Source of the DNA: an uncultured Clostridia bacterium | GTDB lineage: Bacteria > Bacillota > Clostridia > Oscillospirales > Ruminococcaceae | Length of the DNA: 7,590 nucleotides | Direction of reading: 5' to 3' | NCBI GenBank assembly: GCA_937893735.1 | Contig: CALBGD010000211.1 | Location: 1-7,590, forward strand | Shown here: in pieces, positions 1 to 5,589 of the stretch | How the letters are laid out: every line of letters starts with the position of its first letter | Numbering within the stretch: the first letter of the stretch is position 1 | Program-made: the position numbers and the translations under genes | The notes under the pieces: generated by a model | Told to the model about the DNA's origin: nothing | Databases searched by the model: none | What the model saw: only the letters and a program-made list of their open reading frames with translations

Positions 1-1
1 G

Positions 2-544
2 AACTACGACAACGACCTTGCAGTGGTCAACGGACACTCCTACAAGGATCTGAAATCCAACAACACGAATCTTGCGATACTCTGCTCGCACAATTTCAGC
101 GTGCCGTTCAACCAGCCGATAGAGTACGCGAAAAAGGTCGGAGAGCTCACAAATATGCTCGGAAACGGACACATTATGGTTCAGCGCTTCGGAGATATCC
201 TCGACGGAAAGCGCACATGGGAAAAGGAGCTTTCATTCTCAAACGTAAAGCCCACCCTCCCGGACGCAGTTGCTGGCGACATCACAGCCGCAATGCCCTA
301 CCGCACCATGACCAACATCATCAACTTCATCAAGGCGATGGACTGCGTTGTGCCCGGCTTTGCCAGCCGCGAAACGCTCCTGTATTCGCCGGAGCTCAAA
401 TTTTACAGCAACCGCATAAAAATGGACGAGCACTTCAACACGAACATTCATGGACTGCACTGCCTCGGCGATTCCAGCGGCTGGACGCGCGGGCTTATGA
501 TGGCCTCGGTAATGGGCGTGCTGATGGGCAGAGAGCTTATCTGA
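2..544 (+). CDS. FAD-dependent dehydrogenase, COG2509 type (C-terminal part; start lies outside the window)
   Basis: This is the last 180 codons of an ORF that is open from the left edge (frame starting at base 2) to the TGA at 542-544. The GTG at 23 is internal and not a believable start, because the frame is open upstream and no ribosome site precedes it. The visible part resembles the C-terminal half of the NAD(FAD)-utilizing dehydrogenase family (COG2509). The final stretch LHCLGDSSGWTRGLMMASVMG matches the family's closing FAD-binding signature (GDxxGxTRGLxxA), where a Gly-Asp pair contacts the flavin. The N-terminal dinucleotide-binding fold is outside the window, so cofactor use is inferred from the family. 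The physiological substrate of this family is not established. The gene is followed 13 bases later by xpt on the same strand, suggesting co-transcription. The family call is firm; a specific reaction cannot be given. Confidence 0.82.
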   Translation, partial: NYDNDLAVVNGHSYKDLKSNNTNLAILCSHNFSVPFNQPIEYAKKVGELTNMLGNGHIMVQRFGDILDGKRTWEKELSFSNVKPTLPDAVAGDITAAMPYRTMTNIINFIKAMDCVVPGFASRETLLYSPELKFYSNRIKMDEHFNTNIHGLHCLGDSSGWTRGLMMASVMGVLMGRELI

Positions 545-557
545 GGAGGACGGAAAA

Positions 558-1142
558 ATGCAGCTTCTTAAGGACAGGATAAGAAAAGACGGCGTTATAA
601 AAGAGGGAAACGTCCTGAAAGTGGACAGCTTCCTCAATCACCAGATGGATATTGCGCTGATAAACGAAATGGGCAGGGAATTCCGCAGGCTGTTCCCGGA
701 TAATAGTATCAACAAGATACTCACCATCGAGGCCTCCGGAATAGGAATCGCGTGCATTACAGCGCAGTACTTCAACAACTGCCCCGTGGTATTCGCGAAA
801 AAGACCCAGAGCATAAACATCGACGGCGAGGTGTACTCTACCCAGATAAAGAGCTTCACCCACGGGCGTACATACGATGTTATCGTGAAGAAAGCTTTCC
901 TGTCGCCGGAGGACAATATCCTGATAATCGATGATTTCCTTGCAAACGGCTGCGCACTCCTCGGGCTCATCGACATCGTGAAGAGCAGCGGCGCAAAGAT
1001 AGCCGGAGCCGGTATCGTTATAGAAAAGGGATACCAGCAGGGCGGGGAGCTCGTCCGCAGCAAGGGCGTCCGCGTGGAATCCCTTGCAATAATTGACGAA
1101 ATGGACCCTGTGAACGGCTGCAAATTCCGTGACGATAATTAA
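558..1142 (+). CDS. xpt: Xanthine phosphoribosyltransferase
   Basis: This 194-residue cytoplasmic protein has the usual full length of Xpt. Xpt transfers the phosphoribosyl group from PRPP to xanthine to make XMP, salvaging purines toward GMP. Visible signatures are the N-terminal VDSFLNHQMD (about 22-31), the LTIEASGIGIA segment (55-65), the VVFAKK strand (77-82), and the PRPP-binding loop ILIIDDFLANG (121-131) with its paired Asp125-Asp126. The C-terminal half has IEKGYQQGGE (155-164), typical of Xpt. A strong Shine-Dalgarno GAGGAGG lies 7 to 14 bases before the ATG and overlaps the end of the preceding FAD protein gene. Translation may therefore follow that of the upstream gene. No purine riboswitch lies directly before xpt here; if one exists it must precede the upstream gene outside the window. 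A terminator follows immediately. Confidence 0.96.
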   Translation: MQLLKDRIRKDGVIKEGNVLKVDSFLNHQMDIALINEMGREFRRLFPDNSINKILTIEASGIGIACITAQYFNNCPVVFAKKTQSINIDGEVYSTQIKSFTHGRTYDVIVKKAFLSPEDNILIIDDFLANGCALLGLIDIVKSSGAKIAGAGIVIEKGYQQGGELVRSKGVRVESLAIIDEMDPVNGCKFRDDN

Positions 1143-1154
1143 GACAAAATTTAA

Positions 1155-1185
1155 CCCCGCTGTTTCTTAAGTGGAAACGGCGGGG
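1155..1185 (+). terminator. Intrinsic terminator after xpt, probably bidirectional
   Basis: A 12-bp stem (1155-1166 with 1174-1185, one T-G wobble) encloses a 7-base loop. On the plus strand it is followed by CTATTTTATT, a T-rich tail suited to ending the xpt transcript. On the minus strand the sequence after the stem reads TTAAATTTTG, so the same hairpin probably also ends the convergent chemoreceptor transcript, whose stop codon lies 14 bases away. Confidence 0.88.
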
Positions 1186-1198
1186 CTATTTTATTCAT

Positions 1199-3247
1199 TT
1201 ACAGCTTGAATCTTCCAACGAGCTGTTTGAGCGTCTCTGCCTGACCTGAAAGCTCCTCGGAAGCCGCCGCGCTCTCCTGCGCGGTCGCGGAATTGGACTG
1301 CACCACCCCGGATATCTTGGTAATATCAGCGCTGATGCTTTCTGCCATCTCTTTCTGATGGCTGCACGATTCGGTTATTTCATCAACTATCTGCTTAACA
1401 GAAATCGTGTACTCGTTAAGCGTCTTCATAGCCTCGGCAGTCTGATCGGTGATGTCTGCACCGTTTCCAGCCGCGTTTACCGAGCTTTCTATCAGGCGTG
1501 TAGTATTTGCAGCAGCCTCTGATGATTTACCTGCAAGAGTTCTTACCTCGTCCGCAACTACCGCGAAGCCCTTTCCGGCCTCCCCTGCCCTTGCGGCCTC
1601 GATAGCTGCATTGAGCGCCAGTATGTTCGTCTGGAATGCAATATCCTCAATGACTGAGATGATATCGCTTATCTTTCCGGAGGTCTCGCTTATGCCGTCC
1701 ATCGCCTTGGTGAGTTCCTGCATTTTCTGGTTGACCTCTTCAACAAAACTTGAGGTCTTTTCCATAAGCTTGCGTGCGGATTCGCAGTTGTCGGCGTTCG
1801 CCTGTATCTGCTCTTCAATGTTTGAAAGATTCTTGGCAAGCGCTTCAACAGAAGCACTCTGCTCTACCGAACCCTGCGACAATGTGAGCGCACCCGACGC
1901 CACCTGACTGGATCCGGAGCTTACCTGATCTGCGGCATTATAGATATCCGAAATAACCTCCGACAGCTTTTCCTTTATTGTCGAAAGACTGTCTGCAAGC
2001 TGTGAGAAATCGCCGGTGTAATACTGAGCATTCTGTCTGGTATCGACCGTCAGGTTTTCGTCCGCAAGCTCCCTGAGTATTCTACCGACATCAGCGGTAG
2101 CGTTTTTCAGAGCGGCACTCATGTCTACGATAGCCGTTGCGATGGTTCCTACCTCGTCGGGACTCTTAACCAGATCTTCTACCGCACTTGCAGAACCAAG
2201 GTCTATGTGCCCAAGGTTTTCTGCGGCTTTTTCAACGCGCTTAAGCGGGAGCATAAGATTATGAACAACAAGATATACCCACAAAGTAAGTACAGCCATG
2301 CTGATAATGCAGATGATGATAAGCTGAATTCTGAGTGAAGAAGCAGACGCTGTGACCTCAGACGTTTTATCCGAAAGAATGAACACCCAGTCATGAGGCT
2401 CCATATAATTATATGACGCAATATGTGCCCCGCCATCGTTATAGTTCAGATAGCCGGCCAAAGTGCCGCCGCCCTTTACACTGTTGATGATGTCTTTGAT
2501 GTAGGATTCCTCGGCGACCGTGGTGATCTTTTCAGTGTCAGGATTAAATATGTACTCGCCCGTGCTGGCATTCAGGAGATAATATTCCGCACTGTCCAGT
2601 CCAGTAAGCGGAAGCCTGTCCAGCCTTTCAACAAGTCCGCTTGTGTAAATCGCAATACCGCCTATGCCTATGGGGTTACCGCTTTCATCAAGCACCTCCT
2701 TGTACATGGAGATTATCTGCTCTCCGGAAACAGGCGAAACAATGATCCCGGCATTATAAACCCCGTCAGTAGCAAGCAATGCTTCATGGAGCTGATTTCG
2801 CTTTTCCTCGTCCGGGCGGGTCACCTTTCCGATGAATTCGGTGTTAGAATGAGTGCGAGTAGTCGTATCCCAGCTGCTGGCATAAATTCCCTCAAGACTG
2901 CTGATGTCCTTACTGAAATTTTCTGTGTATTCCTGGGCTGCCGCCACTTTTTCAGGGTCGTCCAGATTTTCAAGGAGGTCATATATCTGCTGGGATTTGA
3001 GATATGCTGTCAATGTATCCTCAGTGGACTGAATATAGTTGTTGATTATCTCCGAGCGATCCTTCGCCGCAGTCTCCATATTGTTTATCGCGTCATGCTG
3101 CGAGGACGATGAAGCAACATTGTTAACAAATACAAACAGCACTGAAAAAACGATAAGCTGGATAACAAATAAAGTAACCGTTATTCTGAAATCAAGTCCG
3201 AACCTTTTATTTTTCTTTTCCATTTTATACCCCAAATTCCAGAACAA
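1199..3247 (-). CDS. Methyl-accepting chemotaxis protein (dCache sensor, HAMP, signalling domain)
   Basis: This 682-residue membrane chemoreceptor senses a ligand outside the cell and controls CheA kinase activity through its cytoplasmic hairpin. Domains in order: a basic N-terminus; TM1 about 22-44; an extracellular sensor about 45-300 of dCache type (segments [18 protein letters not shown] at 121-141 and [15 protein letters not shown] at 193-210); TM2 about 306-333; HAMP about 334-381; a second HAMP-like segment about 387-432 ([14 protein letters not shown]); then the coiled-coil signalling domain. The conserved hairpin tip, at about 533-572, includes [20 protein letters not shown] and FAVVADEVR. 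The protein ends in GRFKL without a CheR-tethering NWETF-type pentapeptide. The start is TTG at 3247: AGGAGA sits 5 bases upstream, whereas the in-frame ATG at 3223 has only a weak GGGGT. No che genes are adjacent, so it is an orphan receptor. Its ligand cannot be read from the sequence. Confidence 0.96.
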   Translation of the reverse strand: MFWNLGYKMEKKNKRFGLDFRITVTLFVIQLIVFSVLFVFVNNVASSSSQHDAINNMETAAKDRSEIINNYIQSTEDTLTAYLKSQQIYDLLENLDDPEKVAAAQEYTENFSKDISSLEGIYASSWDTTTRTHSNTEFIGKVTRPDEEKRNQLHEALLATDGVYNAGIIVSPVSGEQIISMYKEVLDESGNPIGIGGIAIYTSGLVERLDRLPLTGLDSAEYYLLNASTGEYIFNPDTEKITTVAEESYIKDIINSVKGGGTLAGYLNYNDGGAHIASYNYMEPHDWVFILSDKTSEVTASASSLRIQLIIICIISMAVLTLWVYLVVHNLMLPLKRVEKAAENLGHIDLGSASAVEDLVKSPDEVGTIATAIVDMSAALKNATADVGRILRELADENLTVDTRQNAQYYTGDFSQLADSLSTIKEKLSEVISDIYNAADQVSSGSSQVASGALTLSQGSVEQSASVEALAKNLSNIEEQIQANADNCESARKLMEKTSSFVEEVNQKMQELTKAMDGISETSGKISDIISVIEDIAFQTNILALNAAIEAARAGEAGKGFAVVADEVRTLAGKSSEAAANTTRLIESSVNAAGNGADITDQTAEAMKTLNEYTISVKQIVDEITESCSHQKEMAESISADITKISGVVQSNSATAQESAAASEELSGQAETLKQLVGRFKL

Positions 3248-3252
3248 GAAAA

Positions 3253-3258
3253 TCTCCT
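3253..3258 (-). promoter_or_regulatory. Ribosome binding site that fixes the TTG start of the chemoreceptor
   Basis: On the minus strand the sequence reads AGGAGA, then 5 bases, then the TTG at 3247-3245. The alternative ATG at 3223 would be about 29 bases from this site, too far to use it. This favours the TTG start and an N-terminus eight residues longer. Confidence 0.7.
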
Positions 3259-3307
3259 GCTCTTTCCAAACAAACCCGCCACGCGGCTATTCCACACATA
3301 AAGTTTA

Positions 3308-3333
3308 GAAGCCAAAATTCGATAATTTTCTTC
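3308..3333 (-). other. Hairpin at the predicted 5' end of the chemoreceptor mRNA
   Basis: The arms 3308-3311 and 3330-3333 (GAAG/CTTC) and 3314-3319 and 3324-3329 (AAAATT/AATTTT) pair around a 4-base loop, with a 2-base bulge at 3312-3313. The outer arm begins at the transcription start expected from the promoter at 3340-3368. A hairpin at the extreme 5' end would be expected to protect the message from decay. The rest of the roughly 86-base leader shows no riboswitch that I recognise. Confidence 0.4.
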
Positions 3334-3339
3334 TCAATT

Positions 3340-3368
3340 ATTATATACTAAATTTCCTAAAAAGTCAA
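3340..3368 (-). promoter_or_regulatory. Sigma-A type promoter for the chemoreceptor
   Basis: On the minus strand, TTGACT (3368-3363) and TATAAT (3345-3340) are separated by exactly 17 bases in an AT-rich region. Transcription should begin near 3333, giving a leader of about 86 bases before the TTG start. No sigma-D (flagellar/chemotaxis) type element was recognised, so the receptor appears to use housekeeping transcription. Confidence 0.8.
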
Positions 3369-3435
3369 TCCGTTTTTCATCTTAATCCATCTAGAATTAT
3401 CCGCTATAAAAGCCAATTAATGCCACATATAGCAT

Positions 3436-3924
3436 TTACATAGGAGAAATAATTATCGTCTTTCTTCCACGTCTGGAAGCGAGGTCAACTGTCTGCTTAG
3501 TCCCGCCGGGTTTTCCATCGAACACTGCAACAAGCACATCGCACAGATCAACGAGCGCGGAATTGCGCTTCCTCATGCAGTCGGGGGTATATCTTTCGGA
3601 CAGGCACATCACCTTATCGCATTTCGCGAGGATTTCCCGGTAGCGGCGCTGGTCTTCGGCAGTCCATTTGCACTCCTGACCGCGGCACGGAACTACTGCC
3701 GTCAGCCTGACCTCCGGGTGCGCACTGCGCAGCTTCAGAACTGCCTCGGCGCACCAGATGTCCACACCAAGCGCCATTCCGCTGTAAAACTCCGTAGCCC
3801 CGCTTTCGTAGAGCTTTTCTATCTGCTTTGATATCCGGCATTTCAGGTCAGCACACATAGGGTCGTCCTCTCCGAAAAATGGAAGCTTCTGCGGGCGATA
3901 TCCTGTAAACGATACTCTGTACAT
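3436..3924 (-). CDS. YpsA/DUF1273-like SLOG family protein
   Basis: This 162-residue soluble protein is recognised as a YpsA-like member of the SLOG (SMF/DprA-LOG) Rossmann-type superfamily, whose members are thought to bind nucleotides or nucleotide-derived ligands. Visible family marks are the N-terminal FTGYRP (6-11), the glycine-containing GMALGVDIWCAE (49-60), the Pro79/Trp87 region (VVPCRGQECKW, 77-87), MRKRN (117-121) and the closing GKPGGT loop (137-142). Length and motif order match the family, so the gene looks intact. In Bacillus, YpsA has been linked to cell division and stress phenotypes, but its biochemical activity is unsettled and I assign none here. The ATG at 3924 is supported by AGAGGTGA 5 bases upstream. 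The gene has its own promoter and stands alone; the next gene downstream, the chemoreceptor, has a separate promoter. Confidence 0.88.
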   Translation of the reverse strand: MYRVSFTGYRPQKLPFFGEDDPMCADLKCRISKQIEKLYESGATEFYSGMALGVDIWCAEAVLKLRSAHPEVRLTAVVPCRGQECKWTAEDQRRYREILAKCDKVMCLSERYTPDCMRKRNSALVDLCDVLVAVFDGKPGGTKQTVDLASRRGRKTIIISPM

Positions 3925-3953
3925 ATTTTCACCTCTCTGTGAATGTTATCTAT

Positions 3954-3982
3954 ATTGTACTACATTCAATGCCAAATGTCAA
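3954..3982 (-). promoter_or_regulatory. Sigma-A type promoter for the SLOG gene
   Basis: On the minus strand, TTGACA (3982-3977) and TACAAT (3959-3954) are 17 bases apart. The predicted start near 3947 leaves a short leader of about 23 bases containing the AGAGGTGA ribosome site (3937-3930). The bases preceding the -35 box (AAAGTGC) are identical to those before the promoter of the neighbouring surface-protein gene. Confidence 0.82.
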
Positions 3983-4023
3983 GCACTTTTTCACATTTTT
4001 TCTTTTAGTGAACGCAAAAGCAT

Positions 4024-4055
4024 ATAAAAATGCCCACCGCATTTGCGGTGGGCAT
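4024..4055 (-). terminator. Intrinsic terminator of the small surface protein gene
   Basis: A perfect 11-bp GC-rich stem (4030-4040 with 4045-4055, core TGCCCACCGC) closes a 4-base loop and is followed on the minus strand by TTTTTATATG. It lies about 20 bases after the stop codon at 4076-4078. It separates this gene from the SLOG gene promoter downstream. Confidence 0.92.
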
Positions 4056-4075
4056 CATTTTATCAAGAAATCAGA

Positions 4076-4414
4076 TTACTTTCTGGACTTCTTAGCGATG
4101 AGCATTACGCCGCCAGCAACAACAGCAGCGCCAACAGCAGCAGCTACGCCAGCAACACCGGTGTCAGGAGAGCCCTTGCCGTCCTCAGCAGGAGCAACTA
4201 CCTCAACAGTGGTCTCCTCAACGGTCTCAGCGTCAGCAGTAGCTGCTTCGGCAGTGTCAGCCTCAGCAGTTGTAACAACAGCCTCAGCAGTGGAATCAGT
4301 AGAAATAGCTACAACCTCGCCTGTAACCTCAGCGGTCTCAGCAGATGCAGCTACGGTAGTAGCAGCCATTGCAGCAACAACAGCGGCAGTAACAACGATC
4401 TTAGAAATCTTCAT
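4076..4414 (-). CDS. Small secreted Ala/Thr/Glu-rich surface protein with SPDTG sorting-type C-terminus
   Basis: I do not recognise a named family for this 112-residue protein, but its architecture is clear. Residues 1-25 form a signal peptide (MKISK basic start, hydrophobic core, ASA|E cleavage site after about residue 25). Residues 26-81 are a low-complexity acidic linker built mainly of Ala, Thr, Val and Glu, with no aromatic residues. Residues 82-86 are SPDTG, followed by a hydrophobic stretch (87-107) and the basic tail KKSRK. That order (xPxTG, membrane span, basic tail) is the layout of a sortase-anchored wall protein, with an unusual pentapeptide in place of LPxTG. Start: ATG at 4414 with AGAGGT 7 bases upstream. 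It is monocistronic with a strong promoter and terminator, so probably well expressed. No sortase gene is in the window. Function is unknown; a simple membrane-anchored exported peptide is the alternative. Confidence 0.8.
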   Translation of the reverse strand: MKISKIVVTAAVVAAMAATTVAASAETAEVTGEVVAISTDSTAEAVVTTAEADTAEAATADAETVEETTVEVVAPAEDGKGSPDTGVAGVAAAVGAAVVAGGVMLIAKKSRK

Positions 4415-4441
4415 GATAAGTACCTCTTTTGTTCAAATATT

Positions 4442-4460
4442 TATCGGATTTTTACCGATA
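4442..4460 (-). other. Inverted repeat / leader hairpin upstream of the surface protein gene
   Basis: Perfect 6-base arms, TATCGG (4442-4447) and CCGATA (4455-4460), surround a 7-base AT spacer. The element lies downstream of the predicted transcription start (near 4471) and upstream of the ribosome site (4427-4422). It could act as an RNA stem in the leader or as a DNA operator; the sequence alone does not decide. Confidence 0.5.
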
Positions 4461-4477
4461 TTTCTTTTTACGGTTGT

Positions 4478-4506
4478 ATTTTAACACTTTTCTTTGAGAT
4501 TGTCAA
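4478..4506 (-). promoter_or_regulatory. Sigma-A type promoter for the surface protein gene
   Basis: On the minus strand, TTGACA (4506-4501) and TAAAAT (4483-4478) are 17 bases apart. Transcription should start near 4471, giving a leader of about 57 bases that includes the TATCGG inverted repeat and the AGAGGT ribosome site. Confidence 0.82.
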
Positions 4507-4710
4507 GCACTTTGCCCAAAAAACCAGTGTACAAATTATACAAAACTCATAAACTATCAGCTTGTTTTTTTCACATTAAAATGTTGAAAACTCCCAAATG
4601 CAAGGAAAAAACAAGCAAAAAGGCGGACGACAATTCAAAATACCACGCGAAATCCGTAATGCCGATACAAATGCTCTGACGCTCCATTTGAAAACTTCCG
4701 TATAAGCAAA
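4507..4710. other. Gene-free AT-rich spacer between the surface protein and DUF4867 genes
   Basis: The 353-base gap between the two genes (4415-4767) is explained at its left end by the surface-protein promoter and leader, and at its right end by the DUF4867 terminator. The middle roughly 200 bases hold no convincing coding sequence. A plus-strand reading frame at 4494-4679 lacks a ribosome site, starts inside the promoter of the opposite gene, and has a Lys/Ser/Thr-rich composition typical of chance ORFs. The only structure seen is the inverted repeat at 4560-4616. Confidence 0.6.
4560..4616. repeat. Long-arm inverted repeat with nested palindrome
   Basis: The 11-base arms GCTTGTTTTTT (4560-4570) and AAAAAACAAGC (4606-4616) are perfectly complementary. 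They extend to 13 pairs with one G-T wobble (4571/4605) and a C-G pair (4572/4604). The interior contains a second small palindrome, ACATT-AA-AATGT (4573-4584). It lies in otherwise featureless spacer beyond the DUF4867 terminator. It could be a structured RNA, a weak extra terminator, or the remnant of a small mobile element; nothing here distinguishes these. Confidence 0.45.
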
Positions 4711-4739
4711 ACCGGCGCCGCTTGTCACACGGCGCCGGT
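4703..4739 (-). terminator. Intrinsic terminator of the DUF4867 gene
   Basis: A perfect 10-bp, very GC-rich stem, ACCGGCGCCG (4711-4720) with CGGCGCCGGT (4730-4739), closes a 9-base loop. On the minus strand it is followed by TTTTGCTT. It begins 28 bases after the DUF4867 stop codon at 4768-4770. Confidence 0.9.
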
Positions 4740-4767
4740 ATGATGTCTATTTGCGTCAGTCGGCTTA

Positions 4768-5406
4768 TCAGTCGATATCAGCCGCAATGTCGATGTTTTC
4801 ACCTGTAAGGCCTATGTAGGCCCCGTCGCTGGCCTCGCTGGCGTCCTTATGCGCAAGGAGCCACTTGTTGCAGGCCCTGAGCCGCTTGTCTTCATCGTTC
4901 TTTGCAGTGATATTCGGCATAGCGCCGTTTGTGCCCTTCGGGAGTGCGATCACTACCTTAAATCCGTCTGCCTTCTTCGCGCTGCACGGTGCATAGTGGA
5001 GGGTCGTTTCGTAAACCTCGACCACCTGACCAGCGCTTGCCCTGAAAGCCTTTACCTTTGAGGTATCCAGCTTCCCGTCAACGATATCATCAGCCTTTGC
5101 AACAAGCAGAATGAAGTCGCGAAGACCGATGTTAAGCTCGCTGTCGCGGTGATATTCGAGGCAGTTGAGCTTCGTGTTGTGACCGTTGCACCAGCCGAGC
5201 TGTATCGGCATTCCGCCGTATGCGTTGTTCTGTAACATTCCGAACACTGCCGTGCTCTCAAGAGATGCCTCGCTCATAACGTACTCAACGCCGTCGGGAA
5301 GCGGAGTTGTTTCGTCGAGCGCCTTTAAAAGACATGAGGTGTCGTATCCCTCAAGAACCTTTCCGTAGGGAGCAAATTCCTTATCAAGAACAGAATAGAT
5401 TTTCAT
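4768..5406 (-). CDS. DUF4867 family (cupin-like) protein of unknown function
   Basis: This 212-residue soluble protein has no signal peptide or membrane segment. I recognise it as DUF4867 by its overall pattern: an N-terminal FAPYGKVLEGYD (11-22), a central MPIQLGWCNGHN (66-77), EYHRDSELNIG (84-94) and YETTLHYAPC (132-141), then NKWLLAH (180-186). The FxPYG opening resembles small sugar- or ureide-processing enzymes of the ureidoglycolate lyase/cupin fold. His86, Glu90 and His137 are plausible metal or substrate ligands; this is inference from pattern, not shown. No reaction is assigned. The ATG at 5406 has AAAGGA about 9 bases upstream. It has its own promoter and terminator and lies divergent to a MalT-like regulator, which suggests a metabolic, inducible role, possibly in carbohydrate use. 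Confidence 0.8.
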   Translation of the reverse strand: MKIYSVLDKEFAPYGKVLEGYDTSCLLKALDETTPLPDGVEYVMSEASLESTAVFGMLQNNAYGGMPIQLGWCNGHNTKLNCLEYHRDSELNIGLRDFILLVAKADDIVDGKLDTSKVKAFRASAGQVVEVYETTLHYAPCSAKKADGFKVVIALPKGTNGAMPNITAKNDEDKRLRACNKWLLAHKDASEASDGAYIGLTGENIDIAADID

Positions 5407-5445
5407 TTTTATAGCGTCCTTTCGTAACTTAATTTACTATATTAG

Positions 5446-5474
5446 ATGATACCACAAATCAGGAATTTTGTCAA
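5446..5474 (-). promoter_or_regulatory. Sigma-A type promoter for the DUF4867 gene
   Basis: On the minus strand, TTGACA (5474-5469) and TATCAT (5451-5446) are 17 bases apart. Transcription should start near 5440, giving a leader of about 34 bases. The -35 box lies only 26 bases from the -35 box of the divergent regulator promoter, so a protein binding between them could affect both. Confidence 0.75.
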
Positions 5475-5500
5475 CATTTATTTCTCCTGCGGCTTGGTAT

Positions 5501-5529
5501 TTGACACATTAACCGAAAAATGATATAAT
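5501..5529 (+). promoter_or_regulatory. Perfect-consensus promoter for the MalT-like regulator
   Basis: TTGACA (5501-5506) and TATAAT (5524-5529), both exact consensus, are separated by 17 bases, with TGA just before the -10 box as a partial extended element. The predicted start is near 5536. Such a promoter should be strong for a regulator gene, which hints that output is limited after initiation or by a repressor. Confidence 0.88.
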
Positions 5530-5539
5530 TAGTCCAGGA

Positions 5540-5589
5540 ATGGAAAAAACTCACCCAAGAGGGTGATGATATTGAATGAGGTGAAATAA
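5540..5589 (+). other. Two chained mini-ORFs and a hairpin in the regulator leader (candidate)
   Basis: An ATG at 5540 opens an 8-codon frame (MEKTHPRG) ending in TGA at 5564-5566. The A of that stop begins an ATG at 5566 that opens a 7-codon frame (MILNEVK) ending in TAA at 5587-5589. The A of that stop begins the regulator ATG at 5589. A perfect 6-bp hairpin, TCACCC-AAGA-GGGTGA (5551-5566), spans the end of the first mini-ORF and covers the AGAGGG that could serve the second. The first ATG is only about 4 bases from the predicted transcript start, so its translation is doubtful. The chain may be chance. Confidence 0.35.
5578..5583 (+). promoter_or_regulatory. Ribosome binding site of the MalT-like regulator
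   Basis: GAGGTG lies 5 bases before the ATG at 5589 and supports that start. It is located inside the second leader mini-ORF and 11 bases past the leader hairpin. Confidence 0.8.

Noticed and set aside
2423..3112. Plus-strand reading frame of 229 codons opposite the chemoreceptor gene
   Set aside because: It is fully antisense to a well-supported gene, has no ribosome site and resembles no known protein; it is a shadow of the opposite strand.
3248..3333. Possible riboswitch (c-di-GMP type) in the chemoreceptor leader
   Set aside because: Apart from the 5' hairpin and a tiny GCC/GGC stem near 3278-3287, none of the conserved c-di-GMP riboswitch segments could be found.
3419..3436. Possible terminator of the SLOG gene
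   Set aside because: Only a 5-bp AATGC/GCATT stem overlapping the stop codon, without a solid T run directly after it; too weak to call.
4100..4400. Short repeated CTCAGCAG-like units suggesting a tandem repeat or CRISPR-like array
   Set aside because: The units are irregular and follow the codons for Ala, Glu, Thr and Val in the low-complexity surface protein; there are no regular repeats and spacers.
3939..4552. Two overlapping plus-strand frames (3939-4484 and 4043-4552) rich in Ser, Ala, Thr and Asn
   Set aside because: Their composition is the mirror of the repetitive Ala/Thr codons of the surface-protein gene on the minus strand, which has the proper start, ribosome site, promoter and terminator.
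4494..4679. Plus-strand 61-codon frame in the intergenic gap
   Set aside because: No ribosome site, it starts within the opposite gene's promoter, and it has a Lys/Ser/Thr-rich chance-like composition.
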